64,000 bases of DNA. Source: Balneola sp. GTDB lineage: Bacteria > Bacteroidota > Rhodothermia > Balneolales > Balneolaceae. The translations under genes and the position numbers were made by a program. The stretch covers positions 62,001-126,000 of the forward strand of contig JANQSE010000007.1 in NCBI GenBank assembly GCA_028284195.1, given 5' to 3'. Positions within the stretch are counted from its first letter, which is position 1; each line of letters opens with the position of its first letter. The notes below the pieces were generated by a model. That model did not search any database. It was not told where the DNA came from and saw only the letters and a list, made by a program, of their open reading frames with translations. This document shows, one piece after another, positions 55,408 to 62,786 of this stretch.

Positions 55408-56529
55408 TTAAAACTTAACCTCTATTCCTGTTTGAAAATACGATGTAGTGTATTCTCTGTAAGCAAAGGTATTAGTTCGTTCTCTGTTCGAATTCCGTGT
55501 TACAAAAGAAGCCTTGGTGGTTAATGCTAAACGAGTTGTAAGTGGGGCTTTCAGCCCGAAAGAAAAATCCCAGAATTGGTGATTAAGTGACCTTCCACTT
55601 TGGGTTTTAAAATTACTGAAGTTCCTGAGTGTACGCTCTGCCCCAAGCTTGATCCTGGTTTCAGCGATGTAAAACTGAACATCCGTTCCAAATTCTATTT
55701 CATTGTAATTAAGGTTCCCTGATGGATAATCACCGACCAATGTGGCTGTTACCGGAAACTCAATTTCAAAGCGGCTGTTACTTGTTTTTAACTTGTATGC
55801 AGTGCCGGCCTCAACTTTTGAAAAAGCTCTTGAAGCTGCAATTATTGGGGAGTTTTGTGCAGTAAAGGCGATATTATTTTGATCCCGATACTGTAATTCT
55901 GTTTCTGCAGAAATTTCGTGAGTAACCACGGGGTTCTTCCACTTTTTCTTATATAATGCTTCCAGATAGTATGCCGAGTATCTGGTTTCGTTATTATCAA
56001 ACTGGTCATAAATTTTAAGCCGGTATTTGGCTTCAAATTTCAGCCAGGCTCTGTCGCCGAGATAAAAATCCAGATGAACCGGAGCTTCGAATTGCCGGTA
56101 AGAAAGTCTTGTGCTGTATATCAGGTCGTTTTGATTTACTCCGTCTTGCTGCTTTCTTTTAAATTCCGGAGCAAATTCAATGTACCGGTTATCGGCATAA
56201 TTAGCCCGGTAAGACGCGTATAGCCGGTATTCGTTTTTGTGAGCCTGGCTTTGTTGGTAGTATAAGTTAAGGCCAAGGTCAGCACTGATCTTTAGCCGGC
56301 TGTTTTCCCATTTTTTGTGATAGTCGGTATCAATGAAGAACCCATTGAATACAGAGTTCTGCCACAGCTGGTTTCTGGATAATGTCTCCGATGTTTCTAC
56401 CAATACATCCGGGCTTTTAAAAATATTCCATTTATAGCCATTGGTAACTCCGGTTTTTGCTTGCCATTGAGCGATTGCAGGAACGGCAATAAATAAGTAT
56501 GCGAGTGTAAATATGGTTAATTTTTTCAT
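55408..56529 (-). CDS. Predicted outer-membrane beta-barrel protein
   Basis: The 373-residue protein has a signal peptide (MKKLTIFTLAYLFIAVPAIAQ) and then about 14-16 alternating amphipathic strands (YRLYASYRANYADNRYIEFAP, HEISAETELQYRDQ, FEIEFPVTATLVG), ending TSYFQTGIEVKF with a terminal Phe beta-signal. No family is recognised. It lies in the same direction and close to the small secreted peptide gene (7 bp) and upstream of the sigma factor. Its mates suggest a porin or assembly partner of the peptide. Confidence 0.72.
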   Translation of the reverse strand: MKKLTIFTLAYLFIAVPAIAQWQAKTGVTNGYKWNIFKSPDVLVETSETLSRNQLWQNSVFNGFFIDTDYHKKWENSRLKISADLGLNLYYQQSQAHKNEYRLYASYRANYADNRYIEFAPEFKRKQQDGVNQNDLIYSTRLSYRQFEAPVHLDFYLGDRAWLKFEAKYRLKIYDQFDNNETRYSAYYLEALYKKKWKNPVVTHEISAETELQYRDQNNIAFTAQNSPIIAASRAFSKVEAGTAYKLKTSNSRFEIEFPVTATLVGDYPSGNLNYNEIEFGTDVQFYIAETRIKLGAERTLRNFSNFKTQSGRSLNHQFWDFSFGLKAPLTTRLALTTKASFVTRNSNRERTNTFAYREYTTSYFQTGIEVKF

Positions 56530-56536
56530 GGTTCTG

Positions 56537-56722
56537 TTATTTTAAAATATTAGCAAAAAAAGTGTTTGAGGAAGTGTTTTGGTTAGGCGCCTGCTGGGGC
56601 CGGACTTCCACAACAATTGGTTCATTAGCTGTTGATTCAAGTGCAAAAGTGTCGAATGCAGCGATACTCAAAAAGAAAGCTATCAGTATTAAAAAAGGTG
56701 TTTTTGGTTGTTTGTAATTCAT
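56537..56722 (-). CDS. Small secreted peptide (61 aa) in the ECF-controlled operon
   Basis: The 61-residue product has a clear signal peptide (hydrophobic core about residues 9-24, likely cut after TFA at 27), leaving about 34 residues: ESTANEPIVVEVRPQQAP followed by an Asn/Ser-rich end and FFANILK. There is no Cys. It matches no family I know. It starts 24 bp after an ECF-type promoter pair shared with the transglutaminase gene, which supports its being real and coregulated. It could be a substrate of the ligase/transglutaminase or a small signal. Confidence 0.62.
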   Translation of the reverse strand: MNYKQPKTPFLILIAFFLSIAAFDTFALESTANEPIVVEVRPQQAPNQNTSSNTFFANILK

Positions 56723-56745
56723 GATTCAGTTGTTTGGTTGTTTTG

Positions 56746-56785
56746 TTTATTTCTAAAACAACTGAAGTGAAGTTTACCCTACCCC
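56746..56785 (-). promoter_or_regulatory. ECF-type promoter A (upstream of small peptide)
   Basis: On the minus strand GGTAGGGTAAA, 9 bp, AGTTGTTTTAG, then an AT-rich AAATAAA. The same blocks with the same 9-bp spacer occur at 59291-59330. It lies 24 bp upstream of the peptide ATG. Confidence 0.72.
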
Positions 56786-56849
56786 TTCACTAAATTTTTT
56801 TTGTCCCTGTATATTTTTAACCTTCTAAGGCGGAAAAGAACTTGTTGAT

Positions 56850-57731
56850 TCAACAAGCAGCAAATTCAGTAAGAGTTGCTTTCAATCCTTTTTTGTTTGC
56901 CATTTGGATACCCAGGCCGGGACGCACATTCACTTCCAGTACTAATGGCCCTTTGTTTTTATCAATCACGATATCAATACCCAGATAGTTGAGTGGAAAT
57001 GACCGGGCTACTTTAACAGATAATTCCATCAGGTCTTGCCAGTCAGGAATTTGAATGTCCCGGATTTTTGCCCCACTGTCGGGATGATGTTCGATGTAGC
57101 TTTTTCCATCGTATGTGTGGGTGAGTTTTCCGGTTTGCAGGTCAATCCCAACTCCCAGGCCGCCTTGGTGAAGGTTTGCTTTTCCGTCCGATTCGCTAGT
57201 AGGAAGCCGCAACATAGCCATCAAAGGCTTTTGATTGCAGAGAATCACGCGGATATCGGCTACCCCATGTTCATAAATATTGGTAAGCGTGGCGTGGGGG
57301 AGAATCAGCTCTTCAATAATTGCTTTATCGGTATCTCCAAAGGAGTATATTCCGAACAGGATATTGGCTATATGCGAAAAGATCTGATCTTCAGAAACAG
57401 GATTCTTTCCCTGAAACCATTGATTGTTTTTACGGCGCAGTATTTTAATTCCATTGCCGCCGCTGCCCATTGCCGGTTTAATTACAATGCTATCATTTGC
57501 CTGAAGGCTTTCCCACGTGCGTTCAATATTCCCGATATGGTGGATTACTGCAAATGTTTTGGGGCAAGCCAGGCCATTGCCTTCAAGAACTTGCTTGGTC
57601 AATAATTTGTCATCTGCGAATTTGTAATCTTTACGGTTATTCAACTCATAAATTAATGAGCAGTTGCGTTCATTGATTCCAAGAATGCCATTCGGCATAC
57701 TCAATCTGGATGAAAAGAACTTACTTAACAT
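56850..57731 (-). CDS. ATP-grasp ligase (alpha-L-glutamate ligase/RimK-like)
   Basis: The frame opens at 57776 but I use the ATG at 57731, giving 293 residues (MLSKFFSSRLSMPNGILGINERN). The ATP-grasp core shows VIKPAMGSGGNGIKIL, IIEELILPHA, ADIRVILCNQKPLMAML, HQGGLGVGIDLQTG and the metal-site PLVLEVNVRPGLGIQMAN. Relatives form peptide or amide bonds, often adding Glu. The start overlaps the stop of the transglutaminase-7TM gene by 11 bp; in other bacteria this gene pair is recurrent. The target is unknown. Confidence 0.88.
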   Translation of the reverse strand: MLSKFFSSRLSMPNGILGINERNCSLIYELNNRKDYKFADDKLLTKQVLEGNGLACPKTFAVIHHIGNIERTWESLQANDSIVIKPAMGSGGNGIKILRRKNNQWFQGKNPVSEDQIFSHIANILFGIYSFGDTDKAIIEELILPHATLTNIYEHGVADIRVILCNQKPLMAMLRLPTSESDGKANLHQGGLGVGIDLQTGKLTHTYDGKSYIEHHPDSGAKIRDIQIPDWQDLMELSVKVARSFPLNYLGIDIVIDKNKGPLVLEVNVRPGLGIQMANKKGLKATLTEFAAC

Positions 57732-59274
57732 GGCTGGCCTCGATTTTTTTAGTATCAAAGTTGCCGAAGCGTGCATACTCGGTAACCCTCAAGCCAATCC
57801 ACTTACCTAACAGTAATCCAAACCCTGCGAGGCTGCATAGTATTTCCGGAAAGGTGATGAAAAAGTGTTGAATTATCTCGGCAGATAAAATCCACATGCA
57901 GCACATAGTTACAAGCAGCGTTTGCCCATAGATAGACAGAGCTTCTTTTACAGAGTCTTCGTCAATTTTGCGGGCGAATTTTTCTGCAATCATCGTAAGT
58001 ATAATTACAGGAAACATAAGTGTTGAATAAGGATCGACCCATCCGGTTTTAAAGAATATATTCATACAAACGAGGCTGTAAATGGCTACGGTAATTAGCA
58101 TAACAATCATTTTTGGAGTATGAAGTATTCCCCATTTGTCGAGAGGAAAGCTCATAAGGCTGATACAAACAACAATGGATGTAAAAAACAACAGCCCTTG
58201 AGTGGCTCCCATTTCTATAAAAGCAAAAGCGAGCAAAACCGGCAGAAAAACCCCATAGGTTTGCAGCCCTATCACGTTTTTAAAAATACCTACTATTAAT
58301 GCACCAAGGGGCAAAAGAAGTAGTAGTAAAAATGGCTTTTTTGGTACCGCTCCTGAATCAATCATCTCCCAGATGTTAAGCAGCGAAGAAGATTTGTAAT
58401 CATTTTTTCGGATCTCCTTGATGTGGTACATATAATCGAATTGATAGCCGGTATTTCGGGTAATCAGAAATTCGTCACCCTCATATATTTTTAAATAGTA
58501 AGCAGGCAGCGATGCAAAGTGATCATTTAAAGCATCGAAGGGAACCCATTGTTTGCCAATATAGGCTTCTACCCAGGCATGAGAGGTTCTTTTGCTACCT
58601 TCGTTTAAAATAAGCCCTCCAACCATTCTAGCCGGTATATTGTTATGCCGCAGCATGGCTACCAGCAAGCGGCTTTTTCCGTTACATGAACATTCCCGAT
58701 CCTGAAGGCAGGTAAGTGCATCGGTAAGATCAGAAATACTAGAAGATGGAATATCTAACACGAAGTTGAAAGACTTTCGAATAATATCCATCACTGAAGA
58801 ATCACTGCTGATTCCGAGGTCCTTGTTTAAGGCCTTTATTTTCGAGCTCGTTGACTGAATGATATCGCTTGGAATGGTAAATTCAGGATGGATGCCAGCC
58901 AGAGAAGGTTTAGCTAATTGATCTGTGATTTGATACTTCACAGAAGATGTTTTTACCTCAAAAGATAAAGTGATTGTAGTATCGCTACGAGAGTTGCCTT
59001 TCCACGTTATTAATGAATTTCCTCTGATTTTTTCTGTTTGAATATCCGCAGAAAGAGTATCATTTTTTTGAAGTTGCACAGATTGCCTGAACGAGTTCTG
59101 AGGAAGGAAAGAAGTTACCCGGTAACCCGATTCTGAGTTTTCGATATTAAATTCATAAGTAACCCTGTATTTTTTAGAAGAGATAATACTTTTTTCTGTT
59201 TCTTCGGCAGATGTAACCCGAAAGCCGATCCAGATGAATGGAATAATGATTAAAGAGTATGTGAAAATTTTCAT
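57721..59274 (-). CDS. Transglutaminase-like domain fused to 7-TM region
   Basis: The 517-residue protein has a signal/anchor (FTYSLIIIPFIWIGFRV), a beta-rich domain, a transglutaminase-like domain (about 180-280) and a C-terminal block of about seven membrane spans (from residue 315: FLLLLLLPLGALIVGIF, then GVFLPVLLAFAFIEMGA). The family is often called an inactive transglutaminase, yet here Cys 197 (CSCNGKS), His 232 (TSHAWVEAY) and Asp 247 (PFDAL) keep the catalytic order. The domain probably faces the periplasm. It pairs with the ATP-grasp ligase and has an ECF-type promoter. Confidence 0.88.
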   Translation of the reverse strand: MKIFTYSLIIIPFIWIGFRVTSAEETEKSIISSKKYRVTYEFNIENSESGYRVTSFLPQNSFRQSVQLQKNDTLSADIQTEKIRGNSLITWKGNSRSDTTITLSFEVKTSSVKYQITDQLAKPSLAGIHPEFTIPSDIIQSTSSKIKALNKDLGISSDSSVMDIIRKSFNFVLDIPSSSISDLTDALTCLQDRECSCNGKSRLLVAMLRHNNIPARMVGGLILNEGSKRTSHAWVEAYIGKQWVPFDALNDHFASLPAYYLKIYEGDEFLITRNTGYQFDYMYHIKEIRKNDYKSSSLLNIWEMIDSGAVPKKPFLLLLLLPLGALIVGIFKNVIGLQTYGVFLPVLLAFAFIEMGATQGLLFFTSIVVCISLMSFPLDKWGILHTPKMIVMLITVAIYSLVCMNIFFKTGWVDPYSTLMFPVIILTMIAEKFARKIDEDSVKEALSIYGQTLLVTMCCMWILSAEIIQHFFITFPEILCSLAGFGLLLGKWIGLRVTEYARFGNFDTKKIEASHVK

Positions 59275-59290
59275 AGTTGAGTTAGTTTCG

Positions 59291-59330
59291 TTTATTACTA
59301 AAACAACTATGATGGAATTTACCCTACCTG
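59291..59330 (-). promoter_or_regulatory. ECF-type promoter B (upstream of transglutaminase-7TM)
   Basis: On the minus strand GGTAGGGTAAA, 9 bp, AGTTGTTTTAG, then TAATAAA. It agrees with promoter A in both 11-bp blocks and in spacer length, while the 9-bp spacer differs at 6 positions. It lies 17 bp upstream of the transglutaminase ATG. Confidence 0.72.
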
Positions 59331-59529
59331 CCCAATTCCCTTCGAGGCTAAAGTCGCTGTCTTGTTTATAGCATTGACACTATTTGGTACATAAACAAGC
59401 AAGGAGTTCAGTCCGTCGCCTCCTCATAAAGCCCAGGCCTTCCCAAAAAAAATTCCCTGACGAAAAAGCAGTTCTGCCCGCAAGAAAAATGGGGCAGGAA
59501 AAGAAACAATCTTCGAAAGCATTCGAGAC

Positions 59530-59616
59530 GGGACGATGAGTCTGCCCAATCAAGAAACGGGTTGGATCAGAATTGTGCGGATCCTTCTCCCGACCGCTGT
59601 CGGGATCTGGATGATT
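59530..59616 (+). repeat. Direct repeat copy 2 (pairs with 50928-51010)
   Basis: It begins GGGACGATGAGTCTGCCCAA and agrees with copy 1 at about 52 of 58 bases, same orientation. A small GACCGCTGTCGG-type insert distinguishes it. It lies just after the recG stop. Confidence 0.85.
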
Positions 59617-59638
59617 GATAAGGAAAGTTGGATTGGGA

Positions 59639-61708
59639 TCAACCCATCCCATAAAACTCAGCCTTTTCTTTAAAGTATGGCTCGAAAGTCTCTTTTAAAG
59701 ATTGATGTTCAGGTAATTCCAGACCGGAATCTCGTTCAATCAGTTCTTTTGCTTTTGCCTTTGCCTGGGCAAGAATAAATTGATCTTCCACAATGTCGGC
59801 TACTTTAAAATCGGGCAAGCCGCTTTGTTTGGTACCGAGAAAATCGCCGGGGCCGCGTAATTTCAGGTCGGCTTCTGCAATTCGGAATCCATCATTAGTT
59901 TCCTCCATGGTTTTGAGCCGGAATGCTCCGGCTTTGCTCACTTTCACATCCGGCATTAGTATGCAGTAACTCTGTCGTTCGCCCCGGCCAATTCTTCCAC
60001 GTAGCTGATGAAGTTGAGAAAGTCCAAATCGTTCAGCGTGTTCAACGATCATAACAGATGCATTAGGGACATCCACACCTACTTCAATAACCGTCGTAGA
60101 AACCAAAATCTGGATATTATTGTTGATGAAGGCTTTCATAGCCTGATCTTTCTCGTCTGATTTCATTCTGCCGTGAAGCAAGCCTGTTTTAAAATCCGGG
60201 AATCGCTTTTTCAGCTTTTCAAAGCCTGCGGTGGCATCTTTTAAGTCCAGAGCTTCCGATTCTTCCACTAATGGATAGATTACATATACTTGCCCGCCGT
60301 TTTTAACTTCGCTTTCCACAAAATCCCAAACACCCTCACGTTTTTTGTTCCCACGGATGGCAGTTCGCACAGGTTTACGCCCGGCAGGGAGATCTTTTAT
60401 GATAGAAATGTCTAAGTCAGCATAAACCGTCATGGCCAAAGAGCGGGGGATAGGAGTAGCACTCATTACCAAAATGTGAGGATGAAAACCTTTGTTAAGC
60501 AGTTCAGCTCGTTGTTTTACACCAAACCGATGTTGTTCATCAATTACAGCAAGGCCCAATTTATGGAACCGGACATCCTGCTGGATAATGGCATGAGTTC
60601 CAACCACAATCTGGCATCCGCCGCCTTCTAGATCGGTGAGAACATCCATTCGTAACTTTGAGTTTTGCCCGCCTGACAGCAACCGAATATTGATATCCAA
60701 TCCTTGCAGATGGTCCGAAAGTGTCCGGTAGTGTTGTTCGGCAAGAATCTCTGTGGGAGCGAGAAACGCAGCCTGAAATCCATTGTCCAGGGCCATCAAT
60801 AAAGCACCAATGGCTACAATGGTTTTTCCTGCACCCACATCTCCCTGAATAAGGCGGTTCATTTGTTTTCCGGATCGTATATCTTTTTTAACGTCTCCCA
60901 AAGAAGATTTTTGCCCTTCCGTTAACTCAAAGGGAAGAAGTTCATTAAAATATTTCGACGTGTATGTTCCGGTTTCAGAAAATACATGGCCCGATTTTCT
61001 TTTTTCAACGGTATGATGGATTTTTTCCATGCTGAGTTCAAACAAAAATAACTCCTCAAATTTAAACCGCTCTAAGGCTCTTTTATGTTCGGAATGATTT
61101 TCGGGGAAATGGATCATCCGGTAAGCTTCAGGCCGGGATGGAAATTTCATTTCTTTGATAAGAGCATCAGGTAAGAATTCTTTTATGGTGATTTGGTTCA
61201 AAAGTGTATCGATCCACCCAGCTATAATTTTATTGGTAAGACGTGCTTTACTGAATTCTTTATTGCCTGGATAAATAGGTACGATCTTTGAAAAGCTACT
61301 TACATCACCTTCCTCAGACAATTTGTCCACTTCGGGATGGGCTATTGTTATCGATTTTCCGTAGCGTTTAGCTGCTCCAAAAAAAGCAACGAGTTCTCCT
61401 TCTTTGAATATTTTTTTGAAATAGGAGGCTCCCCGAAACCAAACTCCTTTTACCACTCCGGTTTTATCATAAATAGATACTTCTAATCGCTTACTCTTTT
61501 TGAATCCCACATCTTCGATCTTAGTAACCTTGCCAACCACGGTTACCTCTTCTCCTGAACCCATCAAATGATTGATCTTTTGAACATTACTTCTGTCGAG
61601 ATATCGCCGGGGAAAGAAATTCAATAAGTCTCGCTCGGTCCGAACTTCTTCTGAAGCTAATGCATCAAGTTTTTTTGAGCTCAAACCGGGTAGTTTTGAA
61701 ATAGACAA
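59639..61708 (-). CDS. recG: ATP-dependent DNA helicase RecG
   Basis: The 689-residue protein starts with TTG (MSISKLPGLSSKKLDAL). It has the OB-fold wedge domain (VTVVGKVTKIEDVGF), RLIQGDVGAGKTIVA (Walker A), VIDEQHRFGVKQR (DEQH box), VMSATPIPRSL, STTVIEVGVDVPNASVMIVEHAERFGLSQLHQLRGR (given as the C-terminal helicase block about 535-570) and the TRG-like LRGPGDFLGTKQSGLPDF. It remodels stalled forks and branched DNA. A decayed copy of its last 50 bp lies at 49758-49808. Confidence 0.96.
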   Translation of the reverse strand: MSISKLPGLSSKKLDALASEEVRTERDLLNFFPRRYLDRSNVQKINHLMGSGEEVTVVGKVTKIEDVGFKKSKRLEVSIYDKTGVVKGVWFRGASYFKKIFKEGELVAFFGAAKRYGKSITIAHPEVDKLSEEGDVSSFSKIVPIYPGNKEFSKARLTNKIIAGWIDTLLNQITIKEFLPDALIKEMKFPSRPEAYRMIHFPENHSEHKRALERFKFEELFLFELSMEKIHHTVEKRKSGHVFSETGTYTSKYFNELLPFELTEGQKSSLGDVKKDIRSGKQMNRLIQGDVGAGKTIVAIGALLMALDNGFQAAFLAPTEILAEQHYRTLSDHLQGLDINIRLLSGGQNSKLRMDVLTDLEGGGCQIVVGTHAIIQQDVRFHKLGLAVIDEQHRFGVKQRAELLNKGFHPHILVMSATPIPRSLAMTVYADLDISIIKDLPAGRKPVRTAIRGNKKREGVWDFVESEVKNGGQVYVIYPLVEESEALDLKDATAGFEKLKKRFPDFKTGLLHGRMKSDEKDQAMKAFINNNIQILVSTTVIEVGVDVPNASVMIVEHAERFGLSQLHQLRGRIGRGERQSYCILMPDVKVSKAGAFRLKTMEETNDGFRIAEADLKLRGPGDFLGTKQSGLPDFKVADIVEDQFILAQAKAKAKELIERDSGLELPEHQSLKETFEPYFKEKAEFYGMG

Positions 61709-61826
61709 TTGGTATAATGTTATATATCAATTAATAAATAATTATTTCATCTTTTAAAGTTCTTTCATCAATTTTGGCCAATTGAGAAGTGTCTTCAATT
61801 ATTTAAGAAATAATGTTGAGAATAAT

Positions 61827-61858
61827 TTTTAGAAGTACAGAAAAATCCTCTATATTTG
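61827..61858 (+). promoter_or_regulatory. Predicted promoter of the rpsL-rpsG-fusA operon
   Basis: TATATTTG at 61851-61858 is a perfect -7 box; a T-run at 61826-61830 sits where the -33 box is expected, without a perfect TTTG. The box lies 41 bp before the rpsL start codon. Confidence 0.55.
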
Positions 61859-61899
61859 CAAGCTCTCGATTTGATGGCAATAACCAAACAATTTGAACA

Positions 61900-62274
61900 G
61901 TGCCAACTATACAACAACTTATTCGAAAAGGTAGAAAAAGTAAGACCCGCAAAACAACTGCGCCTGCAATGCAAAGCTGTCCGCAAAAGCGTGGTGTTTG
62001 TACTCGTGTTTATACTACCACCCCTAAAAAACCGAACTCGGCTCTTCGTAAAGTAGCTCGTGTTCGTTTAACAAATGGAATTGAAGTTTCAGCTTATATC
62101 CCGGGTGAGGGGCACAACTTGCAGGAACATAGCATTGTATTGATTCGTGGTGGGCGAGTAAAGGATTTGCCTGGTGTTCGTTACCATATTATTCGTGGTA
62201 CACTTGATACCGCGGGAGTAGATGGCAGAACGCAAAGCCGTAGTTTATACGGTACAAAGCGCCCAAAAGGGTAA
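61900..62274 (+). CDS. rpsL: 30S ribosomal protein S12
   Basis: The 124-residue protein starts with GTG ([14 protein letters not shown]). It has the highly conserved [20 protein letters not shown] (Lys at the streptomycin-relevant position, wild-type form), [25 protein letters not shown] and the end YGTKRPKG. It helps keep decoding accurate. It heads the str operon and precedes rpsG by 26 bp. Confidence 0.97.
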   Translation: MPTIQQLIRKGRKSKTRKTTAPAMQSCPQKRGVCTRVYTTTPKKPNSALRKVARVRLTNGIEVSAYIPGEGHNLQEHSIVLIRGGRVKDLPGVRYHIIRGTLDTAGVDGRTQSRSLYGTKRPKG

Positions 62275-62300
62275 AACAAGAAATTTTAGACTGATCGAGC

Positions 62301-62768
62301 ATGCGTAGAAGAAAAGCAGAAAAACGAGATGTACAGCCGGATCCGATTTTTGAGGACAAGCTAATTACACGTTTTGTAAACAACCTGATGAGGGATGGGA
62401 AAAAGAATGTTGCCCGTAAAATCGTATATCAGGCATTTGCAATTATTGAAGAGAAAACCGGAGAAACCGGGATCGAGATTTTTAAATCAGCAATGCAAAA
62501 CGCAACTCCTGTTGTGGAAGTTAAATCCCGTCGTGTTGGTGGGGCTACATATCAGGTGCCGATGGAGGTTCGTCAGGAGCGGGGGACAGCACTTGGTATG
62601 AGATGGTTGATTCGTGCAGCACGTTCCCGCAACGACAAGTCAATGTCATTGAGGCTATCTCGTGAATTGATGGATGCTTCTAACAACGAAGGTGGAGCAG
62701 TTCGTAAGAAAGATGAAGTCCATCGTATGGCAGAAGCAAACAAGGCATTCTCACATTTCAGATTTTAA
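62301..62768 (+). CDS. rpsG: 30S ribosomal protein S7
   Basis: The 155-residue protein starts [20 protein letters not shown] and has [20 protein letters not shown]-type signature (here [19 protein letters not shown]) and the end [11 protein letters not shown]. It nucleates assembly of the 30S head. The next gene, fusA, starts 18 bp downstream. Confidence 0.97.
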   Translation: MRRRKAEKRDVQPDPIFEDKLITRFVNNLMRDGKKNVARKIVYQAFAIIEEKTGETGIEIFKSAMQNATPVVEVKSRRVGGATYQVPMEVRQERGTALGMRWLIRAARSRNDKSMSLRLSRELMDASNNEGGAVRKKDEVHRMAEANKAFSHFRF

Positions 62769-62786
62769 AAGTATTTCACAAGTAAA

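Larger units (their letters stand above)
59275..59638. other. Gene-free stretch between the transglutaminase gene and recG
   Basis: It carries the ECF-type promoter at its left end, a CTGCCC/GGGCAG imperfect inverted repeat at about 59477-59499 with no T-run, and the direct repeat copy at 59530-59616. I see no convincing gene; the 59380-59652 minus frame is low-complexity readthrough of the repeat. Confidence 0.6.

Noticed and set aside
59477-59499. CTGCCC/GGGCAG hairpin between the transglutaminase gene and recG.
   Set aside because: Short stem, no T-run and large loop; not supported as a terminator.
59380-59652. A 90-aa minus-strand frame ending inside recG's last codons.
   Set aside because: It reads through the repeat at 59530-59616, has no signal, family or ribosome site, and its residues are an odd mix. 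Treated as accidental.
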